Shown here piece after piece: positions 32,411 to 40,403 of a stretch of 45,915 nt of DNA. Both the position numbers and the translations under genes were made by a program. The notes beneath the pieces are model-generated. The model was not told where the DNA came from, made no database searches, and saw nothing but the letters and a program-made list of their open reading frames with translations. This DNA comes from a virus, in the IMG/VR virus record IMGVR_UViG_3300037189_010251, positions 1 to 45,915 of that record, one strand, 5' to 3'. Each line of letters starts with the position of its first letter. Positions within the stretch are counted from its first letter, which is position 1.

Positions 32411-33587
32411 AGATTTTGTTGACATGGGCCCTGGTAGTCCAGATCCTAGAGGAAAGCACCCAAACATTCCTAAAGGCTGGGAGCCTCGCCTTGAATGCGA
32501 TAACGCTACTGGCGGCTTTCTTGTCACCAAACCTCGCGAGGCGTCACAAAGCGACCCCAGCACTTTGGAAATCTTTGACCAGTTTGGGTTAAACCCAGAT
32601 AACTGGAAGATTACTAACTTACGCCGCTCTACTTGGCAAAACCATGCCGGTGAGTGGCTTGAGTCATATAGGGCTACTTTTGTTCCTCAAACAATGTATG
32701 GTGCTGTTCTTAAAGCAGATGCAGACGAACTTATTAAAATGGTTAAGTCACATAAGCCGGGAAAGAAGCCAGCGCCCACTGGTAACGCTAGCGGTATCTT
32801 TGCTGTTGGCGATACCCAAATCGGTAAAGTAGACGGCGGAGGCACTGAGCAGATACTGCAAAACACCCTCAGTCGTTTTGACATGTCCGTAGACAGGCTC
32901 AAGACTTGGCGCAAACTCGGCTACGAGATTGGTGAAGTTATCGCACCTTGGCTCGGCGACTGTATCGAGGGCAACCAGTCTCAACATGGAGACGCTGCTG
33001 CCGCTGGGCGTATCGACCTGACCATTACTGAACAGGTCCGTGTATTGCGCCGTCTGATGATGTATCAAATCAAGACTCTCGCTCCCCACGTTGAGCGTCT
33101 CATTGTCCCTATCGTTCCGGGCAATCACGATGAGGCTGAGAGGCGCGGAAGCATTGTCCGAAGCTACACTGATTCTTGGGCAATCGAAGCAGGATCTGCC
33201 GTTGCAGACGCATGCGCGGAGAACCCGGAGGCTTACGGACATGTTTCTTTCCTTTTCCCTCATAAAGATGAGTTAACTATTACTTTAAAAACTAACGACA
33301 CCATTATTGGTATGGCTCATGGCCACCAGTTTGGCAAAGACCCTGTTAAATGGTGGCAAGAACAGTCACACGGCAGGCAACCAGTAGGTGAAGCTCATAT
33401 TCTACTAGGTGCTCATCTTCATCATCATAAAATGCAAGATTGTGGCAAAGATCGTGTGTTTATCCAAACCCCTGCGCTTGATGGTGGGTCCACTTGGTAT
33501 CGCCACCGCCGAGGTGAAGTAAGTAAAGCTGGTCTGCTAACCTTTGTAGCATCCAACGGTACATGGCAGGAAATGAGCATTCTCTAA
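32400..33587 (+). CDS. Metallophosphoesterase
   Basis: A 395-aa protein with calcineurin-like phosphoesterase motifs: AVGDTQIGKVDGG (about 137), GDCIEG (about 186), PGNHDEAERRG (about 241) with the N-H-D-E signature, HGHQFGKD (about 306) and GAHLHHHKMQ (about 337). Metal-binding Asp, Asn and His residues are all present. Substrates in phages are DNA ends or nucleotides; the SbcD/Mre11-type DNA role is possible but the partner gene is not next to it. Residues 1-125 are a separate N-terminal part with DPRGKHPNIPKGWEPRLECD, often seen in actinophage versions. Ends one base into the next gene. Confidence 0.85.
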   Translation: MALKDFVDMGPGSPDPRGKHPNIPKGWEPRLECDNATGGFLVTKPREASQSDPSTLEIFDQFGLNPDNWKITNLRRSTWQNHAGEWLESYRATFVPQTMYGAVLKADADELIKMVKSHKPGKKPAPTGNASGIFAVGDTQIGKVDGGGTEQILQNTLSRFDMSVDRLKTWRKLGYEIGEVIAPWLGDCIEGNQSQHGDAAAAGRIDLTITEQVRVLRRLMMYQIKTLAPHVERLIVPIVPGNHDEAERRGSIVRSYTDSWAIEAGSAVADACAENPEAYGHVSFLFPHKDELTITLKTNDTIIGMAHGHQFGKDPVKWWQEQSHGRQPVGEAHILLGAHLHHHKMQDCGKDRVFIQTPALDGGSTWYRHRRGEVSKAGLLTFVASNGTWQEMSIL

Positions 33588-33784
33588 TGAAACGGCAAAT
33601 CGTCATCAAACTGTTTGGTGAAGAGATTGTTAATGTTCTCATAGACGAAACTGAAGACGAAGCAGAGGAAACAGAAGAAGTTGAGTCTAATGGGTCTAAT
33701 AGCATTGAAACGGCCATTTCAAGTTTAGGAACTATTGGCTTTGGCACGCCTTGGTCTGTTGAATACTGGGATAACGAAGATTAG
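33587..33784 (+). CDS. Small acidic protein
   Basis: 65 aa from the ATG at 33587 overlapping the previous stop (TAATG). Acidic middle (EDEAEETEEVESNG) and an end GTIGFGTPWSVEYWDNED. No family named. Last rightward gene of the island; it abuts the converging adhesin-like gene at 33785. Confidence 0.5.
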   Translation: MKRQIVIKLFGEEIVNVLIDETEDEAEETEEVESNGSNSIETAISSLGTIGFGTPWSVEYWDNED

Positions 33785-34279
33785 CTATTCGTCAGGGTTT
33801 TGCGAAACCATTCCTGTTGTGTCGGTTGATAAAATTTGTATAGCGTGCCAGTTAACTAACAAGCCAGATGCGACAGTAGTTTGGGTTGCTGACGCATTGT
33901 AAATGTAGATGTTAAAAGCACTGCTGTTTACTGTGTTAACTCTAGGCACTAAACTTGCTGACCCAGTTAAAATATTGCCAAAAGATACGGTAATAATTGG
34001 ACCTGTTGAAAACTTTGAGTTAATTCCAAATGTGCTGGCAAAGTTTACGTTAATTGCTCCGCTATTGCCACCACCAGCAATTGTCATTGCTCCGCAAGTT
34101 ATCTGACCAGCGGCAATAGTGTAGGGTAACGCGCCGGTTGCCACCCACACACCATTTTTTAAAACTAACGTATCTCCGTCAGTTCCAGATGCACCAATGT
34201 CATTTAGTTGATAAATACTATGTGTGTGTCCTTCTGGGCCTGAGGCTGGAAGGATGCGCCCTCGGTTGCTAAAACTCAT
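33785..34279 (-). CDS. Adhesin-like protein with H-type-lectin-like end
   Basis: A 164-aa protein. The N-terminus (GPEGHTHSIYQLNDIGASGT, DGDTLVLKNGVWVATG) is the typical stem of phage tail-tip fibres. Residues about 75-160 follow the H-type lectin pattern: strand VNFASTFGINSKFSTGPIIT, then FNIYIYNASATQTTVASGLL and VNWHAIQI. It lies among early genes on the opposite strand from the tail module, overlapping the upstream gene's TAATG. It may be a second virion-binding protein or an exported binder. Family assignment is by pattern only. Confidence 0.6.
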   Translation of the reverse strand: MSFSNRGRILPASGPEGHTHSIYQLNDIGASGTDGDTLVLKNGVWVATGALPYTIAAGQITCGAMTIAGGGNSGAINVNFASTFGINSKFSTGPIITVSFGNILTGSASLVPRVNTVNSSAFNIYIYNASATQTTVASGLLVNWHAIQILSTDTTGMVSQNPDE

Positions 34280-34776
34280 TACAGTTCCTCGTGATCAATC
34301 ATTGGTAATTCAGATACTCGCTTAAGCGCTGCAACATATTCTTCAGATGTTCCTGCTACAACAATAGTGTTATTAGTAACAGTGCTTGAAGGAATAGTTT
34401 CCAATCCAAGGACTTTGGCTCTTGCTTGAATAATTTTTAGTGCTGTTTCAATTGCTTGACGGTCACCACCAATAGCATCATTCCAAATTGCTTGCTGGAG
34501 AGTATCCAAGCGATCTACTTCCATGGCTAACATAGTGCGCTTAGTTCCTTCATCTACAAGTTTGGCAGCTTCTTTAATGCGGTTGTGCACAAGCATTCCT
34601 GCTTGTTGTTCACTAATTTTAAGATCTTCTGCAATTTGCCACCAAGAAGCGCCCGCTTTGCGCATTTGAAATGCTTTCATGGCTAAAGCATTTTGCTCTT
34701 CCTGCAGTACAGCAGCGCTATTGGCTTTTTTAACACGCGCAACGCTTTTGCTTGGTGTTTTCTTTGCTGCGGTCAT
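34279..34776 (-). CDS. HTH DNA-binding protein (possible small terminase)
   Basis: A 165-aa protein with a lysine-rich start, a helix-turn-helix near residues 36-62 (MRKAGASWWQIAEDLKISEQ then QAGMLVHNRIKEAA), a long helix region with VDRLDTLQQAIWNDAIGGDR and a C-terminal tail with NNTIVVAGTSEEYVAALKRV. The order HTH, helix bundle, ..TIVVAGTSEEYVAAL.. tail recalls small terminase subunits and related phage DNA-binding proteins. The large subunit is not in this window. Overlaps WhiB by 4 bases. Confidence 0.6.
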   Translation of the reverse strand: MTAAKKTPSKSVARVKKANSAAVLQEEQNALAMKAFQMRKAGASWWQIAEDLKISEQQAGMLVHNRIKEAAKLVDEGTKRTMLAMEVDRLDTLQQAIWNDAIGGDRQAIETALKIIQARAKVLGLETIPSSTVTNNTIVVAGTSEEYVAALKRVSELPMIDHEEL

Positions 34777-35081
34777 TTCTTTCTCTTTCTAGGCGACACA
34801 AACTTTTTATCATCATAGTCATTCATAGCGCCTTTAAAGTTTCCTTTGTTGCGGGCTATGGCTGCTCTTCGTTCAAAACTTGTAAATCCACCCCATACAC
34901 CAAACTCTTCTTTGCTTTTTAGTGCAGTAATTAAGCAATCTCTTCGTACATCACATTGATTACAAATTGTTTTTGCTGTTTTTATTTCTTGTGAAGTCAT
35001 TGGTAATTCATTTTTACCGTAGAACAGTTCGGATGGCATTCCGTTGCAGTATGCGTCGTCACGCCAATCTCTGCGAGCCAT
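34773..35081 (-). CDS. WhiB-family regulator
   Basis: 102 aa from ATG 35081. Four Cys at 12 (DDAYC), 40 and 43 (ICNQCDV) and 49 (RRDC), then GVWGGFTSFERRAAI (61 on), the full WhiB iron-sulfur signature with its GVWGG turn. Binds a [4Fe-4S] cluster and interacts with the primary sigma factor of actinobacteria. Phage WhiB proteins can mimic host ones and alter gene expression. An in-frame longer reading from 35210 would give a 43-aa N-terminal addition inside the RuvC gene and is less likely; the overlap of 23 bases with RuvC remains. Strong evidence for an actinobacterial host. Confidence 0.9.
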   Translation of the reverse strand: MARRDWRDDAYCNGMPSELFYGKNELPMTSQEIKTAKTICNQCDVRRDCLITALKSKEEFGVWGGFTSFERRAAIARNKGNFKGAMNDYDDKKFVSPRKRKK

Positions 35082-35526
35082 ATATTGCCAGGCAGGTGGC
35101 GTCGATTGCGTCTTGAGGTTTTTTGAGATGCTGGCAGGCGTCATAGTAATTAGGATGCTTGGAGGCGAGCCATCTTGCGACGGCATCTTTATCCGAGTGT
35201 CCATTACCAATTACCGCCTTTTTCCATGATGAAGGTCCTATAAATATTACTTCTGAGTCTACTCTTTGAGCGGCTACTGCTAAAGCACCAGCCACCATTC
35301 CCATGGATATGCCTGTACGAATGTTGCGGCTAGCGCCCTGAATTGCCTGCTCAATAACAGTCAACTCAGGGCACGTAGCCCACATTTGGTCTGTCAACCA
35401 ATCAGACAGGACTACAAGGTTTTTGACATCATCTTTACTGGTCAAAATGAGTTCTTCAAAAACCATGTGACTAGGGTGTGAGTACGCAATGCGCCTTACG
35501 CCATAGTCAACTCCTGCTGAATCCAT
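35059..35526 (-). CDS. RuvC-like Holliday junction resolvase
   Basis: A 155-aa protein with RuvC-type RNase H fold acidic residues: D7 in GVDYGVRRIAYS, E59 in ELTVIEQ, and D139/D142 in KKPQDAIDATCLAIYGS; also SWKKAVIGNGHSDKDAVARW (100-119), the RuvC phrase. It would resolve branched DNA before packaging. TAAGGT precedes the ATG. Shares 23 bases with WhiB. Confidence 0.9.
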   Translation of the reverse strand: MDSAGVDYGVRRIAYSHPSHMVFEELILTSKDDVKNLVVLSDWLTDQMWATCPELTVIEQAIQGASRNIRTGISMGMVAGALAVAAQRVDSEVIFIGPSSWKKAVIGNGHSDKDAVARWLASKHPNYYDACQHLKKPQDAIDATCLAIYGSQRLA

Positions 35527-35535
35527 ACCTTATTT

Positions 35536-35613
35536 CTACCAGTTACCGCGATCAATGTACAATACGACGCCCAGCAGTAAAGCTAGAACAATTCCCAAGA
35601 ATACGTTAAACAC
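35536..35613 (-). CDS. 25-aa membrane peptide
   Basis: GTG start at 35613 preceded by GGAGAAAAAC; 25 residues, beginning with N-formyl Met-Phe-Asn and continuing VFLGIVLALLLGVVLYID, RGNW. It is one transmembrane helix and has a TAG at 35536. It overlaps the stop of the upstream gene. A real coding gene is likely because of its ribosome site. The function is unknown. Confidence 0.5.
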   Translation of the reverse strand: MFNVFLGIVLALLLGVVLYIDRGNW

Positions 35614-35788
35614 GTTTTTCTCCGTCTACTGGTGGTCCCCACGAAGTCCATGCTTGTGGTCGCCAGGCGACTCGGCAAATCTTATTGTCAAATACAGTGA
35701 TTAATAGTTCGCCACCCTCAGGCGACGGAATACTATCTTGATCATCTAAATTGACGACAAAGGTTGACATTACTTCTTGGTTAATCAT
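35606..35788 (-). CDS. Small unknown protein
   Basis: 60 aa from ATG 35788, preceded by GAGAGG; the start lies within the end of the upstream 48-aa gene (8-base overlap). A start at 35770 is an alternative. Sequence has MSTFVVNLDDQDSIPSPEGG, LLITVFDNKICRVAWRP and ends WTSWGPPVDGEKRV. No family recognised. Confidence 0.5.
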   Translation of the reverse strand: MINQEVMSTFVVNLDDQDSIPSPEGGELLITVFDNKICRVAWRPQAWTSWGPPVDGEKRV

Positions 35789-35927
35789 CTTGATCATCCT
35801 CTCGTCCAGCATCTTCGTTATCCTCCCGTGCTTCTGCTGAGCATTCCCAGCAGTTGATGATACTAGCAACACCGCCATGCCTACGGCAATTTGCGTACTG
35901 TTCGTCAGTTAATTCAATGTTTGTCAT
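35781..35927 (-). CDS. 48-aa Cys-containing acidic protein
   Basis: ATG 35927 to TAA 35781-35783. It has LTDEQYANCRRHGGVASIIN and CWECSAEAREDNED, a pattern with C-x(n)-C-x2-C that may bind a metal, and an acidic end. It lies 5 bases after the preceding stop. No family recognised and the ribosome site is poor; support comes from gene packing. Confidence 0.45.
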   Translation of the reverse strand: MTNIELTDEQYANCRRHGGVASIINCWECSAEAREDNEDAGREDDQDD

Positions 35928-35932
35928 TGATG

Positions 35933-36277
35933 TCAAGCTTTCAACAAATCGCAAAGTTTTTGAATTTGCAATTCAGTAAGGCCTAAAGTTTCGCCTTTTT
36001 CATCTGCTTCACCGGTAAACACAACATTTCCTAGAATTGAATCAAACATTTTGTATTCTTTTTGAAACAAAAAAGTAGCAAAAACGTTTTGCGGTAAATT
36101 AATTATTTTGCCGTATTCATTTAGCCACATGTCTACACCGAGCGACTTTAATTGCACTCGCTCAATGTTTCCGTCAACTGCATCGTGCAATACGATGTGT
36201 GCATCATCTGCAGTAAATGTCTTAATTTCTGCATTCATGTCAGTAGTAATAACTAGCGCTTCTCTAACGTTGGTCAC
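35933..36277 (-). CDS. DUF3846-like protein
   Basis: A 114-aa protein starting at GTG 36277, inside GTGA overlapping the upstream stop. It has VLHDAVDGNIERVQLKSLGV, MWLNEYGKIINLPQNVFATF and SILGNVVFTGEADEKGETLG, matching the phrasing of DUF3846 (LNExGKLxxLPxNxxAT ... DxIxGxVVxTG), common in actinophages and antirestriction-type contexts. Its function is not firmly known. Confidence 0.7.
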   Translation of the reverse strand: MTNVREALVITTDMNAEIKTFTADDAHIVLHDAVDGNIERVQLKSLGVDMWLNEYGKIINLPQNVFATFLFQKEYKMFDSILGNVVFTGEADEKGETLGLTELQIQKLCDLLKA

Positions 36278-36567
36278 GATTTTCTCTCTTTCTGAGATGT
36301 TTGTTGGTTGTTATTTATTTCTTCGTCTAACAATTTAATTGTTGGACAAGGGTATAGCCAAGATCCGTCTACTTCATTCCCACAATGGGAGCAAAGCTGC
36401 AGGTCCTCTTGGTATGGGTGTGGGACTGGCTTGTGCAGTTCCCTTATTGGTGCGGTTACCAAATCAATCATTCTTTGATACACCATGTAGTGCGGCATGT
36501 TTGAGGCGCATGATATTGCTACCATGCACCCCTTGCCGTGAACATGCTTTCCGGCTGTCTTAATCAT
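36274..36567 (-). CDS. Small zinc-finger-like protein
   Basis: 97 aa from ATG 36567, overlapping the upstream stop (ATGA); an ATG 12 bases earlier is possible. The middle carries QLCSHCGNEVDGSWLYPCPT, a C-x2-C ... C pattern like a zinc knuckle, seen in many phage small proteins. The C-terminus is Asn/Gln-rich. Function unknown. Confidence 0.55.
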   Translation of the reverse strand: MIKTAGKHVHGKGCMVAISCASNMPHYMVYQRMIDLVTAPIRELHKPVPHPYQEDLQLCSHCGNEVDGSWLYPCPTIKLLDEEINNNQQTSQKERKS

Positions 36568-36980
36568 TGGGAAGACCAATCATTAAGAGTTTTAATAGTT
36601 GTACAGGGCCACGTCTCGTCATCGACCAAACAATAATCTGCATCATCTAAAGCAGGTTGAGCTCTATGCAAATGTCTAACTTGCCTAATTTGGTCAGACA
36701 TTTCTCGGTTAAGAGAAGCGTATGGCTGAATGGTATCAAACAAATCAAGCGCTTCGCCCATGGTGTATTTCATTTCGTTCATTCTTGATCTCAAGTGAGC
36801 CAAGTAAACAATTGAATCGTCTATCTCTTCAATGGTTTCTCGAATAATTTCAGAAGGTTTTTTAAGTTCAATTTTTTGAACATTTCCTTCGTCATACTGA
36901 TCAGCACCAACACCTAAAATTCTGGTGCGTAAACTGGCAATGATTGCTTCAATCTGGTCAGCTAAATCATTCGCTTTCAT
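36564..36980 (-). CDS. Helical protein of nuclease-polymerase operon
   Basis: A 138-aa mostly helical protein with DLADQIEAIIASLRTRILGV, KKPSEIIRETIEEIDDSIVY, LAHLRSRMNEMKYTMGEALD. The part EIIRETIEEIDDSIVYLAHL has an E-x3-E-x-x-D rhythm reminiscent of all-alpha NTP pyrophosphohydrolases but is not a proven match. Overlaps the downstream and upstream genes by a few bases. Confidence 0.5.
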   Translation of the reverse strand: MKANDLADQIEAIIASLRTRILGVGADQYDEGNVQKIELKKPSEIIRETIEEIDDSIVYLAHLRSRMNEMKYTMGEALDLFDTIQPYASLNREMSDQIRQVRHLHRAQPALDDADYCLVDDETWPCTTIKTLNDWSSQ

Positions 36981-37743
36981 CTTTCCTCCATTTAACGGTT
37001 GGGCAAACTTCAGCCCAATTACAGTAAGTAAAGGCAGAGCCTTTTTGTTGAATGCAAGAAGGAATCATTAATGGCAATGTTTGTTCTTTGATATGTCCAT
37101 GCAAGTTAGCCATGAGGTTATCAAGTTCAGCATCAATTTCTTCCATACGTGCAATACGGAATTCTTTCCATGTTGCAGTGTCCCTATTTTCATACACAAT
37201 AGAAAAATGTGACAAATCCAAGGCTCGCATGTATGCGTGTGTTTGCATAAGATGAGCATGAACTGGAATGTTATCTTTCAAAATTTCAGCAAACTTACGG
37301 CTGTTGGTTGTTTTAAGTTCCCAGCCTGATCCATCACTAATTATTCCGTCCATAGCACCACGCAATTCCCATGGTTCGTAAGACACTTGAATTTCAATGT
37401 CTTTTAGCCAACCTTGCGAAAGACCGGCAAGTTGCCAACGGTAATGGCCCCAAGTGCCAGCATCCATAACATCATTACCGCCATCGCTGGTTTCACGCTG
37501 ACCAATGCCCATGTAGGAAAACAAATGCTTACGTTCACACTTGTCTCCAATTAGGGATGGGCGCATACGACCCGCACCGCTTGCGCGATTACTATCTAAC
37601 GAGTCTTTTGACAGCACTTCGAACAAACGTTCTAATGCTTCTGGAGTGACGACCGAACCGCCTTCTCTCCATTTGCTCATGCCAAACGTAACTGGCATGG
37701 CATCATTCTTCATTATGCTTTTCAGCAAATTAGTGATGCTCAT
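36967..37743 (-). CDS. Cas4-like RecB-family exonuclease
   Basis: A 258-aa protein of the PD-(D/E)XK fold: H100, D132 in RGAMDGIISD, E142 and K144 in GWELKTTNSRK form the nuclease core; C69 (IGDKCERKH) and C230, C241, C247 (SCIQQKGSAFTY, CNWAEVCP) would hold a [4Fe-4S] cluster as in Cas4. Likely a 5'-to-3' DNA nuclease in phage replication or recombination. It overlaps the polymerase by 4 bases (ATGA). No CRISPR array or cas1/2 is nearby, so this is a phage-type orphan. Confidence 0.85.
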   Translation of the reverse strand: MSITNLLKSIMKNDAMPVTFGMSKWREGGSVVTPEALERLFEVLSKDSLDSNRASGAGRMRPSLIGDKCERKHLFSYMGIGQRETSDGGNDVMDAGTWGHYRWQLAGLSQGWLKDIEIQVSYEPWELRGAMDGIISDGSGWELKTTNSRKFAEILKDNIPVHAHLMQTHAYMRALDLSHFSIVYENRDTATWKEFRIARMEEIDAELDNLMANLHGHIKEQTLPLMIPSCIQQKGSAFTYCNWAEVCPTVKWRKDESE

Positions 37744-40403
37744 ATCAATGATTCTCTCTCTAAGCCCTTAAGGGCTCCTGCTTCGTGTAATGCCGCGATG
37801 ATTCCACCGCATGCTTCTGGATGGTGACCTTTACCAAGATCCTTGGAGCCAGTCACTCTTTGTTTGCTTACTCGCCTCGCTAAGTCATCTAGTGAAGTGT
37901 ATGGAGCATGTCTGACAATTTCGTCAGCTGCTTTATCGCCCAAACCTTTAATAGTGGTTAGACCTTTACGGATAGAGTTTGTTGTTGTGTCTGCTGTGTA
38001 ACTTTTTGTTGAAATGTTTACGTGTGGTGGGAACAACTTAATTCCGGCCTCACGTGCTGCGGTAACGTATTGGGTCTCTTGCTTGGCACCCGAATAGGCG
38101 CGTAGCATTCCAGTCCAAAACGCTAATGGGTGATGAACAGCAAAATAGCCTGTGATGTATGCAAGAACACCGTATGCAGTGGCGTGTGCTTTGTTAAAGC
38201 CGTAACCAGCGTATGCGTGTAATGCTTCTTCCAACCAATCAAGGTCTTTTGCGTTCATTCCCTTTTCTGTACCAAGTTTTCTAATGCGCCCCATGAGGTT
38301 AGCCAAATCTTTAGCGGCTGTGCCTACGCTGGCATTAGATGCCTTGATAGCCTTGCGTGCTTTTTCAATCTCTTCATTGTCCAAGCCCACATTGCGCATA
38401 ACACCAATAACTTGCTCTTGGTAAAGCAATACGCCGTATGTTTCTTTGGTCTCATCAGAGATAATCTGGTGTCTTTCTGGCAATGCCAGGCTTCCTTGAC
38501 GACGATTGATAAAATCGTCTGTTGCGCCAGACTCCATGGTGGCTGGGCGGAACAAAGCCATTGCCGCAATGACGTCAGCAATCTTTCGTGGCTTTAGCCG
38601 CTTAACGCCCATTCGACTTGATCCGCCTTCTAACTGAAACAAGCCCATGGTTTTGCCTGCTGACATGGCTTGGTACACCGCTTTGTCATTAAGTGGAATA
38701 GTGTCTATGCTTATTCCAGTTTGTTCTCGCATGATTCCAACGGCTGTCAGTGTCTTAAGGCCAAGCAAATCAAGTTTGACTAGCCCTAATCGTTCAATGT
38801 CGTCTTTATCAAATGACGTAACCATAGTTTTACTGGAGGATACGTACTGCAGTGGTACTGCAGCGGCTGACTGTGCATTTGGTGCAACTAGCATGCCTGC
38901 TGCATGAACGCCATAACCAAGAAACGCTTTCTTGTCTGCAAGCATTTTCATGGTTTTCCACTCAGCGCTTGTCAGTTCTCGATTAGGATCTTCGCCCATC
39001 TTTCTGGCATTCATTTTCCAGCGAACCATTAGGCTTCCCTTCTGTTCGCCATCATCTTCGTTAGATAGACCCATTTGTAGCCATGTTCCAATTTTGATGG
39101 TGTAGAAGTTTTCACCTAGCCATTTTTCAACATCTTCTTTGCGCTCATGCTCAATGTCGATGTCAATGTCTGGTGGTTTTGTTCGGTCTTTGGATAGGAA
39201 GCGGTCAAACCGTAAGCCCCAAATAATTGGGTCAAACGATGTGATGCCAAGTAGCCAACAGATTAGTGAGCCTGATGCTGATCCTCGAATGTTGTAAAAA
39301 ATGTTCTTGCTATCCATGTATTCACATACATTTTGAGCCAGCAGTAGGTAGCCTGAAAAACCAGCACCAACAATCACATCAAGTTCTTTGTTTAGACGCT
39401 CGTAATAAGCCTTTGACTTGGCAGTTTTGATGCTACCTTCTTCAATGCGTTTTTTGAGCAACGCATTTGTGGAGTCAGTCAGTTCTTTGTCGGGGTCTCC
39501 GGACACTGTGGTGTCTGGTACTAACAGTGAGAACTTGTCTAATTGTGGTATTACTACTTTAGCTTTGGATTCTAGGTCAGCTAGGCCTTCCATTCCGGCG
39601 TTAAAGATGTACGGGGGATGATGGTCTTTCATCCATTCTTCATCAGCCATGTGGTAGCCATCGCCAGGAAACACAGCGTCTTCTACATCGTTTGACCATG
39701 AGACTAAGCGTTTCATTGTGTCGTGTAACGCTTGTTCTTCTAAGTTGATGTAGTGCGAATCTTGACCAATGACCATTGGTAGGCCATGCTTTTGGGCTAT
39801 TCGGTAAATGATTTCTGAATGCGCGTCGCTGTCTTGATCTTCTTTGTAGACTGCATGGTTTTGTGCTTCTATGTAGAACCCTGATCCGAACCAACCTGCT
39901 AGAGATGTGATTATGTTAGATACTTTTGTGTCAACATGAGAATCTGGTTTTTTGAGCATTTCGGATAGTAACCCAAACCAGCATCCTGATGTTGCCGCAA
40001 TACCGTCTAAGCGCCCGTCTTCTGCGGCCTCTGCAAGGTCTGTCAAGTCAAGAATTGCTTTGTATGTTTTGTGCTCTGCCCAGTTTTTGTGGGCTAGGTT
40101 TGACATGCCTACAAGGTTGTAGTAACCCTGTTCTGTTGTGGCTACCATTCCTAAGTGCATTGTTTGGCGTTTTTGTGTTATTTTGTCAAACGAAATGTAG
40201 GCTTCAATACCTGGTAATGGTTTAATTCCTACTTTTTTACATTCTGTGTATAGTTGCGCGACACCGCCCATGTTTCCGTGGTCAGTTAAAGCAAGCGCTG
40301 GATATTCTAGCTCTTTTGCTTTTTGTACTATTGAACTAACTGACGGAAACGCATCTTTTGCGGAATACTTACTATGCGTGTGTACGCTCCAGTATTTACT
40401 CAT
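37740..40403 (-). CDS. dnaE: DNA polymerase III alpha-like polymerase (shortened)
   Basis: An 887-aa C-family polymerase. PHP domain at 1-230 with VHTHSKYSAKD (7-17), TDHGNMGG and LPGIEAYIS; palm signature RTKPPDIDIDIEHE with D412, D414 and D416; RGSASGSLICWLLG before it; finger and thumb parts; a helix-hairpin-helix end (TIKGLGDKAADEIVRHAPYT). It is about 270-290 residues shorter than cellular DnaE because the OB fold and the tau-binding C-terminus are missing. Acts as the phage replicase, with the helicase and primase of the same arm. Start follows the 57-aa zinc finger by ATGA overlap. Confidence 0.95.
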   Translation of the reverse strand: MSKYWSVHTHSKYSAKDAFPSVSSIVQKAKELEYPALALTDHGNMGGVAQLYTECKKVGIKPLPGIEAYISFDKITQKRQTMHLGMVATTEQGYYNLVGMSNLAHKNWAEHKTYKAILDLTDLAEAAEDGRLDGIAATSGCWFGLLSEMLKKPDSHVDTKVSNIITSLAGWFGSGFYIEAQNHAVYKEDQDSDAHSEIIYRIAQKHGLPMVIGQDSHYINLEEQALHDTMKRLVSWSNDVEDAVFPGDGYHMADEEWMKDHHPPYIFNAGMEGLADLESKAKVVIPQLDKFSLLVPDTTVSGDPDKELTDSTNALLKKRIEEGSIKTAKSKAYYERLNKELDVIVGAGFSGYLLLAQNVCEYMDSKNIFYNIRGSASGSLICWLLGITSFDPIIWGLRFDRFLSKDRTKPPDIDIDIEHERKEDVEKWLGENFYTIKIGTWLQMGLSNEDDGEQKGSLMVRWKMNARKMGEDPNRELTSAEWKTMKMLADKKAFLGYGVHAAGMLVAPNAQSAAAVPLQYVSSSKTMVTSFDKDDIERLGLVKLDLLGLKTLTAVGIMREQTGISIDTIPLNDKAVYQAMSAGKTMGLFQLEGGSSRMGVKRLKPRKIADVIAAMALFRPATMESGATDDFINRRQGSLALPERHQIISDETKETYGVLLYQEQVIGVMRNVGLDNEEIEKARKAIKASNASVGTAAKDLANLMGRIRKLGTEKGMNAKDLDWLEEALHAYAGYGFNKAHATAYGVLAYITGYFAVHHPLAFWTGMLRAYSGAKQETQYVTAAREAGIKLFPPHVNISTKSYTADTTTNSIRKGLTTIKGLGDKAADEIVRHAPYTSLDDLARRVSKQRVTGSKDLGKGHHPEACGGIIAALHEAGALKGLERESLI

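Noticed and set aside
34773-35210. Longer WhiB starting at 35210
   Set aside because: The added 43 residues overlap the RuvC gene and do not resemble the family, whose N-terminus is short.
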